Shown here piece by piece: positions 1 to 10,760 of a DNA stretch of 64,000 nucleotides (the stretch's first letter is position 1; each line of letters begins with the position of its first letter). Position numbers and translations under genes: made by a program. The stretch comes from Urophycis tenuis (Eukaryota; Chordata; Actinopteri; Gadiformes; Phycidae), in assembly GCA_036785325.1 (NCBI GenBank), contig JAXIVH010000005.1, positions 7,267,873-7,331,872 on the forward strand. Reading direction: 5' to 3'. A model generated the notes under the pieces. The model searched no databases, was not told the origin of the DNA, and was given only the letters and a program-made list of their open reading frames with translations.

Positions 1-73
1 TGTGTCTCTGTATCTGTTTCAGTTGCATAGATTTGTAAACAGTAAATCTAAATAGTAAAAAGTAAAAGCGTAT

Positions 74-180
74 GTGCGTGTGTGTGCGTGCGCGTGTGTG
101 CACGCGCGTGTGCGTGCGTGTGTACCTGTATGCGTGCGTGCGTGCATGCATGTGTGTGTGTGTTTGTGTTTGTGTACATA
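74..180. repeat. (TG/CG)n alternating purine-pyrimidine microsatellite
   Basis: The stretch consists almost entirely of TG, CG and TA dinucleotides. The open frames across it encode only Cys/Val or His/Thr runs and are not genes. Nothing else is recognisable in 1-560 apart from a short unremarkable unique stretch at about 190-480. Confidence 0.9.
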
Positions 181-527
181 CTTTATCTGTGTAACCACCA
201 CTTCCATCCCAGTTAAAAGCCCTGGCAGCGTGGAGAGCTGTGGAGTTGCCACGGTTGACTCCTTGCCTACGCCTGAGTTGCAAAAGAGCCGCGTTCAGGC
301 GGGCGTTCATGAAAGGCAGTCCTGCGGGGTCCTCGACGGCCATCGACAGCCACTTCATTGGAGCATTTCATTAGTTAGCCTAGTTGCACTTCATGTTATC
401 GAATTAGTCAGCCTGCCAGTCGTAGCGCCAGGCTTTTAGCCGTGGCGTGGAGCTCTCAAATGTTGCAGCTCTGGCTTAATCTACACTGCAGTAGCTGGTC
501 CCCAGAGTCCTTTGCTCCAGGGTCATA

Positions 528-604
528 TATACAGTATATACAGTATAGTATAGTATAGTATAGTATAGTATATACATATATGTGTGTGTGTGTGTGTGTG
601 TGGG

Positions 605-632
<28 letters not shown>
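528..632. repeat. AT-rich, (TG)n and (TA)n microsatellite flanking the transposon insertion
   Basis: Repeats of the type (TATAG)n, then (TG)n at about 582-602, then (TA)n to 632. The CACTA element begins directly after the (TA)n run, so its TA target duplication lies inside the microsatellite and its exact edge cannot be fixed to the base. Confidence 0.9.
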
Positions 633-635
<3 letters not shown>

Positions 636-1142
636 TGTAAACCCGAACGTTCAAAGTAATTAAATAGATTAAGTAGTGCATACTCAAAGTTTAAATAAAG
701 TTCTACTAACTTAATTATGTCACGTTTGTGGAACACGTTCTTCCTTTTTGAGTAACTTAAACTAATATTTTTTTATTAAATTGAACTATTTGTATATTAA
801 GTAAGCATAACTTAAAAACATAACTTAAGCACAACTTAATAGAATTAAGTAATTACGTGTTCTGTTGTTTCACATTGGTAGGATTTAATAATAAACTTCA
901 TATGTATAGCACAGCCTAAAATACAATAAAATCTCAAAGTGCTTCAGCAAGTAAAATTGATCATAACAAATAAATTGCAATCATAATAAAACAACACCAG
1001 CAACAATTTGATTTGGGAAATGGTCTTAAATTTGAAATTAGTGGAAGGCAAAATGTAGGTTATTTATTTCAATCTTTATTGTCTTATCAGTTTAATGTAG
1101 CCTATATATTTTTTATTTTTCCCTTAAGTGTTGAGGTCAGGT

Positions 1143-1353
1143 GCAGGGATCAGTTTTTATTCAGAGTCTCTGATTCCCCCTCCGAAGCAGAAGGTGGCGC
1201 TACTGCGCATGATTTCTGCCGCTCTGTTGAAGAAAAAAAAAAAAAGACAGAAGAAAAGCGCGAGCGGGAGTCAGCAACAAGAGCAACGAGAAGCAGTGGA
1301 GACCTAAACAGAGTTGGACCCACACGGCAGTAGCCAGCATCTCCGGACTTACT
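1143..1353 (+). promoter_or_regulatory. Transposon promoter and 5' untranslated exon 1 ending in a splice donor
   Basis: GC-richer than its surroundings, with a GCGCTACTGCGCATG stretch resembling an NRF-1 half site. The segment ends ACTTACT|GTAAGT at 1353/1354, a near-consensus donor. Its last 57 bases are closely repeated just upstream of the transposase start (about 2833-2890). I read it as the leader exon for both transposon genes. The transcription start is not determinable from sequence alone. Confidence 0.5.
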
Positions 1354-1868
1354 GTAAGTTTTGAATGTTAATACAGTATTAGTATATTGCAGAAATGGCG
1401 GGTTCCTGTTTTTTATTTGCTTTGCCGCTCTAGCCGAGGGAAACCTTGTGCTAGCAGGGCTAGCTAGCGTTGATTTAACCACGCAGTTTAAGTTCAAGTG
1501 CTGCTGCTTTTCTTTACAGTAATTAGTGTTGATGCCGAAATGGCATTAAACTATTAACCCTGGATTCAACTTGTAAATATATTTTACCGTTTTTAAACTA
1601 TCACAGCTTAAAGCTGAGCAAGTTTTTATTCCAAATCTGTTTTTATAATGGGTGTGTATTGCGGCAGACAAACGAGTTTCTCTCCCTCGTGCTACAAGTC
1701 CATTCCGTACCGGAAGTCACATAAATTATAGACCGACACGTTCAGGAAAGCCTCGTTTCGTTTCAGTGATGGTTACAACGGTTTGTTCATGAAATCTATC
1801 TTTTCTGTCGGTTATTTTCTGCCTTTTCCTGCAGTTTTCTCTCCCTCTGCACAGCACGTGTCACTCTG

Positions 1869-1918
1869 ACACACACACACACACACGCACGCACGCACGC
1901 ACACACACACACACACAC
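1869..1918. repeat. (CA)n microsatellite in transposon intron 1
   Basis: Alternating CA with a few CG interruptions. The overlapping open frames encoding Cys/Val are by-products. The following 1920-2107 segment, with the motif AAGATGGCGCTGCTGG at its end, looks like a degenerate fragment of another repeat that I cannot name. Confidence 0.85.
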
Positions 1919-2107
1919 GCTGGGCCAATCCACACGGAGACGATTTTCGAGTGAAACCGCATAGGTCTTGTGCGTTTAGGCCGACCGTAACGATGGATCC
2001 GGCGTTTTCGGTGCCTGAAAACGCACTTTTTTGAAACCAGGTCCCAGGGTGGAAAAGTCGAAAAAGAAGATGGCGCTGCTGGCTTGGTAACCTCATGCCT
2101 GCACTTG

Positions 2108-2358
2108 CAGTGGGGAGAACAAGTATTTGATACTACTGATAATACTGAAGTCTGTATTTTTTTTATCATAGGTACACTTCAACTGTGAGTGACGGAATCT
2201 AAAACAAAAATCCAGAATACATTATATACATTATATTGTATGATTTCTAAGTAATTCATTTGCATTTTACTATTTTAAAAATGACAGACTTCTACATGCT
2301 TTGTAAGTGGGAAAACCTGCAAAATTGGCAGTGTATCAAATACTTGTTCTCCACACTG
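2108..2358. mobile_element. Non-autonomous Tc1/mariner fragment nested in the CACTA intron
   Basis: The left end CAGTGGGGAGAACAAGTATT and right end AATACTTGTTCTCCACACTG are inverted copies of the termini of a common fish Tc1 family. Internal text (TACACTTCAACTGTGAG and AAAACCTGCAAAATTGGCAG) also matches the long terminal repeats of that family as I remember it. The transposase is deleted. Right flank TA is the expected target duplication, whereas the left flank reads TG, consistent with decay. It sits between exon 1 and the transposase exon, so it would be spliced out. Confidence 0.8.
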
Positions 2359-2901
2359 TATATAAGCCTGAGCGTTTTTAATGTAATACTATTTTTCAGC
2401 GAATCTCACACTTTGTTATGATATAATACATATTTATACAAGATTTCCAAAAATTCTACAATTCTGTCTTTTCATACAAATTTCCACAGATGCATCAGAC
2501 ATTTCAGCAGAGGGCATCCACACTGCACTTTCCGCTGGAATTGCAAATATTCTAGTGTTAAATATGCTTGATGGCTTTAGTAGCTTGACTGCTGATGCAT
2601 TCACACTTTGGGGATTAAATGAAAATGTCATTAACAGGGAAAACTTGAAGTATTCATAATTTGACACTGTTTGGATGCTTTTTAATTGTTCAGTTGTTTG
2701 TTCCTTTGTATCTCTCTGTTTCAGTTTCAAGAAGTTAAGACAGAAGCAGAAGGCAAAAAAATAGAAGAACAAAAAGTTGAGCGTGAGTGGCGGGAAGCAG
2801 TGCCAAAGAGAGGCAGCACGGAGGACTGTTAGAGTTGGACCTACGCGGTGGCAGCAGCCAGCACCACTGGACTTACTGGAAGTTTTGAATGTGTTTCCAA
2901 C

Positions 2902-5583
2902 ATGATCTGGCAGTGTAAGTTGTGCGCAGCTTCTTTCACCTCCAGAATACAGTTATTTAGACACTACAGGCTGCAGCACAGTCACTATTCCAGAATCAGC
3001 CCTCTTCCATGCCTCTACACTGATTGCATTTGTACATTTAAGACACTTAATGCATTGAGTACTCATTTGTCAAGATATCATACAGCACAACTTAGCAGTT
3101 GTGCAGAGCAGAGTCAGGGGCCTGTGTTATTTAAATGCCCTTTATGCACATTTTATCAACCCTTTTCTGAATCTGCCCTTTTCAGTCATCTCAGAAAGCA
3201 TTTGAAAAATCATGAAACAGTGACATGCCCATATAAGGATTGTAGCTATAGCACAAATGTCTACTCTTCATTCAATTCCCATAAAAGTAGAGCACACCAA
3301 GCAAGTCTTGCATCAGACTTCCAAACTGACATTGTCAGTGAGGATCCCCATAATCTCCAAGCCAGTATTTCTGAAGTAACTAGTGATTTGCATGAAGAAT
3401 GCCCATACCAGAGCACAGAGGTGGGGAATGATGATCAGTGTGATACAGACAGTCTAAGAAATCAACTTAAAAAAAATGTATCTTCCTTATTCCTAAAGAT
3501 GCAGGCTATCCTCCATGTCTCAAACACAGCTACTCAAGAAATAGTAGACCACTTGAATCAGATCTTCTCCTTATCTGAGCCGTTGATCAAAGAGGCAGTT
3601 AGTGACATATTGCAGAGAAACGGTCACAGCATTGCAGAAACTACACTGAGTGAAGTTGTTGCCGCTGTCATGGACTGCAATGTTCTGTCCACATCAACCT
3701 CTAAAGGTGCTGAGTTGAGTTCATCTAAGCGCAGAAAAACCTTTATTGAGTGCAACTATCCTTGTGTAATGCCAGTGGAGTATCAGTTGGAGCAATCTGG
3801 ACATACCAGCATGTATGTTCCTATTCTTTTAATGATTCAAGAGTTGTTTAAAAACACAGACATTCTTAACAAGATTACTGAACCAAATGCCACATCTGGT
3901 CAATATGCATTATGCTCTGATGGCTCTCATTTCCTTGAAAATGACTTACTGTCAACAGGGGGTCTCATCCTACCACTCCAGTTATATATTGATGATCTTG
4001 AAATTGCCAATCCACTTGGCACATCGCGCAAAATTCACAAACTTTGCGCTGTATATTGGGTCCTCGCTAATGTGCCGCCAAAATACCGATCAGCATTACA
4101 TGCTATACAGCTAGCACTACTGGTAAAAGTGACAGACCTCCATAAGTATGGATATGCAGCTGTACTTGCTCCGTTTCTGCGTGATGTTCGTACTCTGGAA
4201 CAAGACGGTGTCTTCATCGAAAGAGTTGGTCAGAATGTCAGAGGCACCATCTTTTGTGTTTCTGCTGACAATTTGGCTGCTCATGGATTAGGTGGCTTTG
4301 TAGAGTCATTTAGAGCAGGCCATGTTTGCAGATTCTGTATGGGCTCAGTTGAACAGTTTCAAGTAACTGAAGTCAGAGAGAGAAAGTTTCCTCAGAGAAC
4401 CAAAGCCAGCCATGACCTACATGTACAAACTGTTCAAGAAAGTGACACTTTGAGCAGCCACTTTGGTGTTAAACGTGGCTGTGTCTTGCACGAGTCCCTG
4501 AATTACTTCCACACAATCACAGGGTTTCCTCCAGATATACTCCACGATCTTCTGGAAGGTATCGTTCCCATGGAAATTTCTCTTTGTGTTAAAGAGATGA
4601 TCCGGCTGAAGTACTTCACTTTGGAGTATTTGAACCACAAGATTACATCATTCCCATATCAGCACTCTGATAAAGTGGATAGACCTCAGCCACTTCCCAA
4701 AATGTTTCTTTCTCGAGGAACGATTGGAGGTAATGGACATGAAAATGCCACTCTGGTCCGACTTCTTCCATTGCTTGTTGGCAGTGTAGTACCAGAGGGT
4801 GATAAGGTATGGGCAGTTTTGATGGAGCTGAAAGAGGTGGTAGAGTTAGCATTGTGCCCATCATTTACTGATGAAACCTTAGACTATTTTGTGTGCAAAA
4901 TCAGTGATCATAGACAGGCACTGCTAGAGGTTTTCCCTGAGGTTAGGCTCCGTCCTAAACATCACTATGTGGAGCATTATCCTGCTCTAGTTAAGTGCTT
5001 TGGGCCCCTGCTGCACGTTTGGACCATGCGGTTTGAGGCCAAGCACCGCTTTTTCAAAAGAGTTGTGCATGACGCTCAAAACTTCAAAAATATTTTGAAG
5101 ACAATGGCAGTCAGACACCAACACATGATGGCATATCATCTTGCTGCACCATCGTTTTTCAAGCCAAAAAATCAGGCATCAAGGATTGACTCTGTTCTGG
5201 TTTCTGCTCTACCAGAGGTTGCACAAGTACACATTAGAGCACAAACAACTAGTGACACAATCTACAAGACATCAAAGGTGATCATAGATGGCACAGACTA
5301 TGTCTGCGGAATGTTTCTGTCTGTAGGAGTCAGTGGTGGACTGTCTAAATTTAGCAAAATAGAACAGATCTACCTTGTGAATCACAATGTATCTTTTCTG
5401 TGTTGTGATCATGACTCTTGGTATGTAGAACACCTACGGTCCTACGAGCTGTCAACTACAGACACAAGCCTGTCAATCCACCTGCAGTCGGATCTCAACG
5501 ACACAGTCCCTCTCACGGCATACAAGACAGACAGCTCGCTGCTGCTGACCCCTAAGCGGTTCATTCAAGTAGGACAGAACTGA
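2902..5583 (+). CDS. CACTA/EnSpm-type transposase with N-terminal C2H2 zinc fingers (893 aa)
   Basis: Single open exon encoding the enzyme expected to excise and integrate the surrounding element. The first ATG is at 2902 (MIWQCKLC). The frame is open further upstream, but only from a GTG. Four C2H2-like fingers fill about residues 3-135 (CKLC...H, CLYTDC...H, CPLC...H, CPYKDC...H) and probably bind the subterminal repeats. The core then has YIDDLEIANPLG, a CRFC pair, PPDILHDLLEGIVP and RFEAKHRFFK; these Asp/Asp/Glu-bearing motifs are my candidates for the RNase-H-fold triad. A strong acceptor (TCTCTCTGTTTCAG) at 2724 precedes it and a donor (GAG|GTAATA) at 5587/5588 follows the stop, so exon 2 would be 2725-5587. 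The frame is intact with no stops. Annotation as a host gene is possible, but the flanking inverted repeats argue for the transposon. Confidence 0.82.
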   Translation: MIWQCKLCAASFTSRIQLFRHYRLQHSHYSRISPLPCLYTDCICTFKTLNALSTHLSRYHTAQLSSCAEQSQGPVLFKCPLCTFYQPFSESALFSHLRKHLKNHETVTCPYKDCSYSTNVYSSFNSHKSRAHQASLASDFQTDIVSEDPHNLQASISEVTSDLHEECPYQSTEVGNDDQCDTDSLRNQLKKNVSSLFLKMQAILHVSNTATQEIVDHLNQIFSLSEPLIKEAVSDILQRNGHSIAETTLSEVVAAVMDCNVLSTSTSKGAELSSSKRRKTFIECNYPCVMPVEYQLEQSGHTSMYVPILLMIQELFKNTDILNKITEPNATSGQYALCSDGSHFLENDLLSTGGLILPLQLYIDDLEIANPLGTSRKIHKLCAVYWVLANVPPKYRSALHAIQLALLVKVTDLHKYGYAAVLAPFLRDVRTLEQDGVFIERVGQNVRGTIFCVSADNLAAHGLGGFVESFRAGHVCRFCMGSVEQFQVTEVRERKFPQRTKASHDLHVQTVQESDTLSSHFGVKRGCVLHESLNYFHTITGFPPDILHDLLEGIVPMEISLCVKEMIRLKYFTLEYLNHKITSFPYQHSDKVDRPQPLPKMFLSRGTIGGNGHENATLVRLLPLLVGSVVPEGDKVWAVLMELKEVVELALCPSFTDETLDYFVCKISDHRQALLEVFPEVRLRPKHHYVEHYPALVKCFGPLLHVWTMRFEAKHRFFKRVVHDAQNFKNILKTMAVRHQHMMAYHLAAPSFFKPKNQASRIDSVLVSALPEVAQVHIRAQTTSDTIYKTSKVIIDGTDYVCGMFLSVGVSGGLSKFSKIEQIYLVNHNVSFLCCDHDSWYVEHLRSYELSTTDTSLSIHLQSDLNDTVPLTAYKTDSSLLLTPKRFIQVGQN

Positions 5584-5713
5584 GGAGGTAATAATGAGTG
5601 GTTCTTTTATTTATCAGTTATTGTGTCTTTATTCACTCTCTGTATAATTGAGCAATTAATATGCTCTATATGATACCCTTTAACGTCCTGATTTTTGTCC
5701 TTTTATTAGCACA

Positions 5714-7584
5714 ATGACAGCTGCATCCCCACAACAACCAATAGTTCTTCGCGTTGTTGAAACAGACCGGGCTAGAAAATTAAAACTCAGCTCACGACCA
5801 GCCTCTGTTGATGCACTGATCGACATTATAAAAGAACAGCTGGAAATCGACTTGGACTTCAATTTGCTTTATGAAGATCCAGACTTTGACGGGAAACTTA
5901 CCTCCCTTGCAGACATTGAAGAATTGCCACAAAAAGCTGTTGTGCACATCTCACTTTCACAGGACTCCAGCTCTATTGCATCTACTGATCTACTTTCAGA
6001 TATTTCCTCTCCAGAACGTCTCAGCAGGTGGCCTCGAGGTCCTTTTCCAGTTCCCACATTTGCTTTTGATGTTGAATTGAAACTTAAAGATGGAAATGCC
6101 GAATATGAGAGGAACAGCAGACACCTTAAATTGACAAGAGACCTAAAGCATGACATCTTAGAAAAGCTTGCATCTACTTTATATGGTTTTAAGGCCTACC
6201 CAAGTGATAAGGAGATTGCAGTGGCTGCTGAGGCTCTTGTAGCCAAACATCCCTGCTTGAAGGAAGCAGGATCCGAGACAGGCTGGAATGGTTGGAAAAA
6301 TAGCATAAAGTTTAAGATGGGCAACTACAGGAGCAAAATGAGACGGGCTGGATGTCAGGAGGTCACTGTTAATGCTGGAAAAAGAAGTAAAAGTAATCCT
6401 GACAGTGAACCTTCACATTCCAACATTAAGAGACCCAAGCGAGCGGAAGTCAATTTTCTACCCAACTTTCCCCAAGGAAAGGATTCTTCAAGCCTTGAGC
6501 AGTTGAGGCAGACAATTGTCGAAGAAGTCAAAAAGACTGAGAAGAACCTGGCCTTAATAAGAAAAATGATGGAGACCACATTTTCCCTGCGCCGACAGAC
6601 CATAGTGATGTCCTGCCCACCAGTTAATGAGATTATGGACCTCTGGCCTGCTCTCAAAATAGAATCGGAGGTAATATGGATCAACTCTTTTAAAGTGGAA
6701 ATTGTCATTCTTACTAATTTGGCAGCTATTTGCAGCTTTAAATGTGTGAGATTCTTAAAAATTGAACTGATAAGTGTTTTTTGCTGTATTGTCCTCCTGC
6801 TGTTATTTCAATGTAGTTGTATGCAGAGTTCCAGCGGATTACAAATCAGAACCTGCCCAACACATTCTATGCTGAGTTCGACCGCCATCTTCCTCGACTG
6901 ATGACTTTATTCAGACAGAAGGCATCAAAAACTGGGAAGACAGCAGATGCCCTGGCTGAAATTTTAAAAATCCACGATGAACAGGTAAATAGATTATTAC
7001 ACATTTCACCGGTTGAACAAGTGGAACATTGGACAGGTTCAATGATTCAAATGAGCTTTTTGAATTTTGCAATTAGTCCACTTTGTGTTTACTATTTGTC
7101 TGATTGCATTAAAGATGTGGACATATTTCTGATTTGACTGTTTAAAATAATACAGTTCTGTTTTTATCTGGAATTAGGAACTCCATGACATACACACCAA
7201 GCGCACTACTGTTCTCCATGCTCTTCCTGTGTATCTGCGCGAGGACGTCTCAGACGTTTTCAGAACCTGCACAGTGAGTCTCCTTAACCCTCCTGTTGTC
7301 CTCGGGTCAATTTGACCCATTTTCAGAAGTTAATGTCATAACTTTGGTTTTCTTTCATATAATTGCCTGAAAATTACATGGATGGTCCCACGCGATGGTG
7401 TTTGCAAGTCAAATTAATTATGACTATTTGTTGAATTATGTGTGTTTTATTAAAATTATAGCACCTGTTGTCTTCCCGGGTCAATTTGACCCGACCACAT
7501 TTAGTGGTGCAATAGGTCACACTATTGCGCTTTCCAATGAGCACACGCACACACACATGCACACACATACAGAGACACATGCAA

Positions 7585-7626
<42 letters not shown>

Positions 7627-8548
7627 CTAATTTTATGTAAATTAGGTCTATAATACCATAAATTACAAAAATAATTATAAAATATATATGAATGTGTTGG
7701 AAAGAAGTTCACTGAAAATTGGTGATCATTTGATCCCTAATGTTTTATAAGCAGTCAAAACAGACCGGGTCAATTTGACCGGGGAGGACAAAAGGTGTGT
7801 AGTAAATGGGAAGACAATACGAGGGTTAAGTAACTAACATACACTACTGTGTATTATGTAAACAGTTTTATGACTTACCTTTGTTTAGTCTACCCATACA
7901 GTTTCCATGTATGGTCTGTTTTTTCTCCTCGTTACAAAGGAACTGAATTGGCGTTTTTGTCAGTGATAAGATGTTCAGTAAAACATTTTCCTGTTTATGT
8001 CCTTTAGCTTAGTTTCAGTCTATCTCACACCACTTAGATTCTGTGGTAAATTGGCTGATTTATATGTGCAGAACATGGATCTTCTGTGTTCACCTCTTAC
8101 AGTGAGACTCAGGTCTGCCCTTGTAAAAGAGGTGTTGGAGCTCAATGGGACTTAAAATAAAGATAAATTATGTTGTCTGTTCTATTCCATGGGTTAGACT
8201 GTGATTAGTATGTCTTTTTCTTTCATTCAGGATGAGTCTGATGAGCCAGAGCTTGATGGTGTTGCAGTGGCCCTCCTTAGTGTCATCAGTGACCATGACA
8301 CAACTCCAGTTCACTACCAGCCTGTGAAAATCTCTGTCGTCATTGAAAGTGATGCCGTGGCCAGTCTCTCCAAATTTGCCGATGCCTTCCTGGTAATGTT
8401 TGGACTGATGTATGTACTACACCTCAGCTATCCCAAATCACTGACAAACACTTTTGAATTCACTCAAAAGATTTTACTTGGTCTAGAAAGTGGTAAACTG
8501 TCACCCAGGTTGCAGTCCCTAAAGAATGATTTGATGATGTATATGTAG
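5714..8548 (+). CDS. Second transposon gene: PB1-domain protein, four exons, 512 aa
   Basis: Exons 5714-6670, 6817-6984, 7178-7273 and 8231-8548 join with all phases 0 and GT-AG borders. An acceptor TTTTATTAG ends at 5709, just before the ATG at 5714. Residues about 10-80 form a PB1-like ubiquitin fold with an acidic YEDPDFDGKLTSL segment, so it probably oligomerises or binds a partner. A basic region (KRSKSN, KRPKRAE) around residues 220-245 suggests DNA or nuclear targeting, and the rest is helical. Fish databases tend to label such proteins 'SAM domain-containing 3-like'; that is recollection, and I see no clear SAM domain. By position it is comparable to the accessory DNA-binding protein (TnpA) of plant Spm, but no homology to TnpA is claimed. 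Confidence 0.75.
7288..7825. mobile_element. piggyBac-like MITE in the last intron of the PB1 gene
   Basis: TTAA at 7284-7287 and 7826-7829 brackets termini CCCTCCTGTTGTCCTC and (inverted) CCCTCGTATTGTCTTC. The ends match at most positions. TTAA duplication plus CCC ends is the piggyBac hallmark. Internally it repeats GGGTCAATTTGACC three times, a palindrome, and carries a (CA)n run at about 7544-7622. No transposase frame exists. It lies between the exon ending at 7273 and the exon starting at 8231 and does not touch the splice sites. Confidence 0.78.
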
Positions 8549-9557
8549 AAACTCATCTGAAAGAAGGATGCAGGGTAAAGCATTGTAAAAGACGTTCAAA
8601 GTTCTCTCCTTTTGTCTAAATAATGCTTCAAAAAGTTATTGCATTACTCTGCAGATGTTCAGCCAAAAGGCCAAAACTACACAATGTGCCTTTGTTCTCA
8701 TTGTAATGTTAATGTTTTGTATGTTTTAATGTTTTTCTTCTGGCTTATTTCTCAGCCATTGTGGGCTGTGCAGGATGACTCAAATTTTTACTCTGCATTT
8801 GATACTGGTTAATGATTCAGAGTTTTGAAAGAAGAATGAAAATGTTCTTCAACAGTCTATAGCATTATTGTAATTGCATCCATTGTTGCCCTGTTGCCTT
8901 ACTATTAGCCAGAAAGTCAAAAGCAGTAAGGCTTTTTTTTTGTAGCTGTAACAAAAGATAATTTCATCTTTGTATTATTTATCATTATTTATGATTACTC
9001 TGGTTATTTTCCTGACTAAATATTTTCTGTTCTATTTATTTTAATTTATAAATGTTTTTCTATTTTTCTATTTAATTTCAACGTTTAGCAGTAATAAGTT
9101 AGCTGTACTCATTGTAAATGAGGCAATCAATTGCCTCAAAAAAATTAAGTTTGTGGTCAGGTGGTTTTAAGTATACCAACTAAATATTTCATTAATCTGG
9201 ACTAAAAAAAAGACACAACAAAAACTAATAAACAACGAGTTTTGTTAACATAAAAATGATGTGGTTGTGTACTTACTTTTTTAAGTTCTCTGAACTTATT
9301 CCTGTGGTTTGAAAACTTGAAACTTTACGTCCTAGTAACTGATAATAATTGAGTTGCCTTAATAGAAAACTGTAAGTCATATTAAGTGCAAATATTTGAG
9401 TTGACTTAATGAGCACTTTAATTTAACTGTTATTAAAAGATACAAGTAGCATTTAATCCAAACTTTTATGTTCTGGAAAAAATCGACTTTTAAGTTGATC
9501 AACTTAAAAAATTTGTGGCAATTGATTGCCTCAATTTTTTTGAGTTCTGGTAACTTA
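8549..9557 (+). other. 3' untranslated and subterminal region of the CACTA element
   Basis: AT-rich non-coding DNA from the stop of the PB1 gene to the right inverted repeat. It carries several TTAAGTT/AACTTAA motifs and an internal short inverted pair, GAGGCAATCAATTGCCTC, at about 9120-9137. No open frame with coding character was found. Confidence 0.6.
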
Positions 9558-9635
9558 TTCGGGTTTACAGTGTAGCAGTGCCAACATCAAATTATAAGTA
9601 TACAAAGATGAATGAACAAAGTATGAATATGCCAT

Positions 9636-9655
9636 GTGTGTGTGCATGTGTGCGT

Positions 9656-9722
<67 letters not shown>
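9636..9722. repeat. (TG)n-poly(G)-(TA)n compound microsatellite
   Basis: A TG run, then about 17 G, then a TA run. It resembles the 585-632 compound repeat on the other side of the transposon. 9723-10100 beyond it is unique-looking sequence without a supportable gene. Confidence 0.9.
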
Positions 9723-9725
<3 letters not shown>

Positions 9726-10109
9726 GTACATATACCCTTTTTTAGTCAAAGGACTAATGAGAATAGCTCTAACATGTCACATTTTACTGTAGGTTGTGAC
9801 TGGGTTTCTCTGCTGCTCTTTTGTCCCCTCTCCATTAGCCTCATGTTTTATTCATGTGGGAGAGTGCCGGCTGAAAGCAGGTAGAAGTGAAGAGGTTAGA
9901 GCTCCTCATTGCCCGGGATGCCTGGGAGCCTCCCTGTCTGGCGGGCAACGCCACCTTAATAACACGACACATTTTGGGAGCCATGTGATGCCACTTCGAG
10001 ACGACGCCTTTTTGTTGCTGTTGTTGTTGTGTGTATTGATGGTGTGGAGACGGCTCAGCCGGGATTATGAAGGGAAACCGTTTATCCTCGCATGTTTGAT
10101 GAGGTGCAT

Positions 10110-10147
10110 TTCTGCATCCCCCCCCCCCCCCCCCCCCCCCCGCCCCC
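10110..10147. repeat. Poly(C) run
   Basis: About 32 consecutive C, then CGCCCCCC. Open frames through it encode only Pro or Gly. Long single-base runs like this recur through the next 15 kb. Confidence 0.9.
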
Positions 10148-10404
10148 CTGTGCCTCACCACCCATCTCAGTGTTTCTGGTGAGCACTCTCACGTTAATTC
10201 ATTTGAGGACGAGTGCATTTTGGGAGTCGCGGTCCTCGGAGAGAGAGGGAAGTAGCACTATGGGGACATGCTAATGGCGAGAGATCATCTTCAAACACAA
10301 TTGTCACACTCGACTACTTTTCCACTATGAGTGTATTAGAGTTAATTAGTATGTGGGACACGCATGGTTAGACACACGCTTCTACATCTCCGCACACTCA
10401 GTAT

Positions 10405-10673
10405 GGGTTTGTGTGTGTTTGAGTGTATGTTTGTACGCGTGTGTGTGTGTGCTTATGTGTGCACATGTGTGTGTCCGTGCGTGCCTGTGTGTGTGTGCCT
10501 GCAAGTGTGTGTGTCTGCGTTGGGCATGTGTGTATGCGTGTGTGTGCACGGGTGTGTGTGTGTGCCTGCAAGTGTACGTGTGGGTGTGTGTGCGTTGGGC
10601 ATGTGTGTATGCGTGTGTGTGCACACGTGTGTGTTCACACTTTTGTGTGTTTGTGTGTGTGTGTGTGCGCGCA

Positions 10674-10735
<62 letters not shown>

Positions 10736-10760
10736 CGTGTGTGTGCCTGTGTGCGCATCA
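10405..10760. repeat. Long (TG)n-rich tract with an internal ~68-bp tandem duplication
   Basis: TG/CG-rich for 350 bases. A segment containing GCCTGCAAGTG and GCGTTGGGCATGTGTGTATG occurs twice in tandem (about 10490-10557 and 10558-10625). The large open frames across the tract are Cys/Val or His/Thr artefacts. Confidence 0.9.

Larger units (their letters stand above)
633..9572 (+). mobile_element. Complete CACTA/EnSpm (CMC) DNA transposon, about 8.94 kb, two genes
   Basis: The left end CACTGTAAACCCGAA (633-647) is a perfect inverted match to TTCGGGTTTACAGTG (9558-9572), and TA flanks both ends. The first and last kilobase hold many AACTTAA/TTAAGTT subterminal motifs in both orientations (for example 708-714, 808-814 and near 9490-9510), as usual for this superfamily. 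CACTG termini, subterminal repeats and the encoded transposase point to CACTA/EnSpm within the CMC superfamily. The element carries two same-strand genes and no internal stop in either, so it may be recently active. The TA-only target duplication fits animal CMC elements, where 2-bp duplications occur. A Mirage-type relative cannot be excluded without a database comparison. Confidence 0.85.

Noticed and set aside
2848..2901. Upstream extension of the transposase frame
   Set aside because: It begins with GTG and no ATG precedes 2902 in frame; eukaryotic initiation at 2902 is more likely.
2902..5583. Reading the zinc-finger ORF as a host transcription factor
   Set aside because: It is enclosed by perfect CACTG inverted repeats with subterminal motifs and has transposase-like core motifs.
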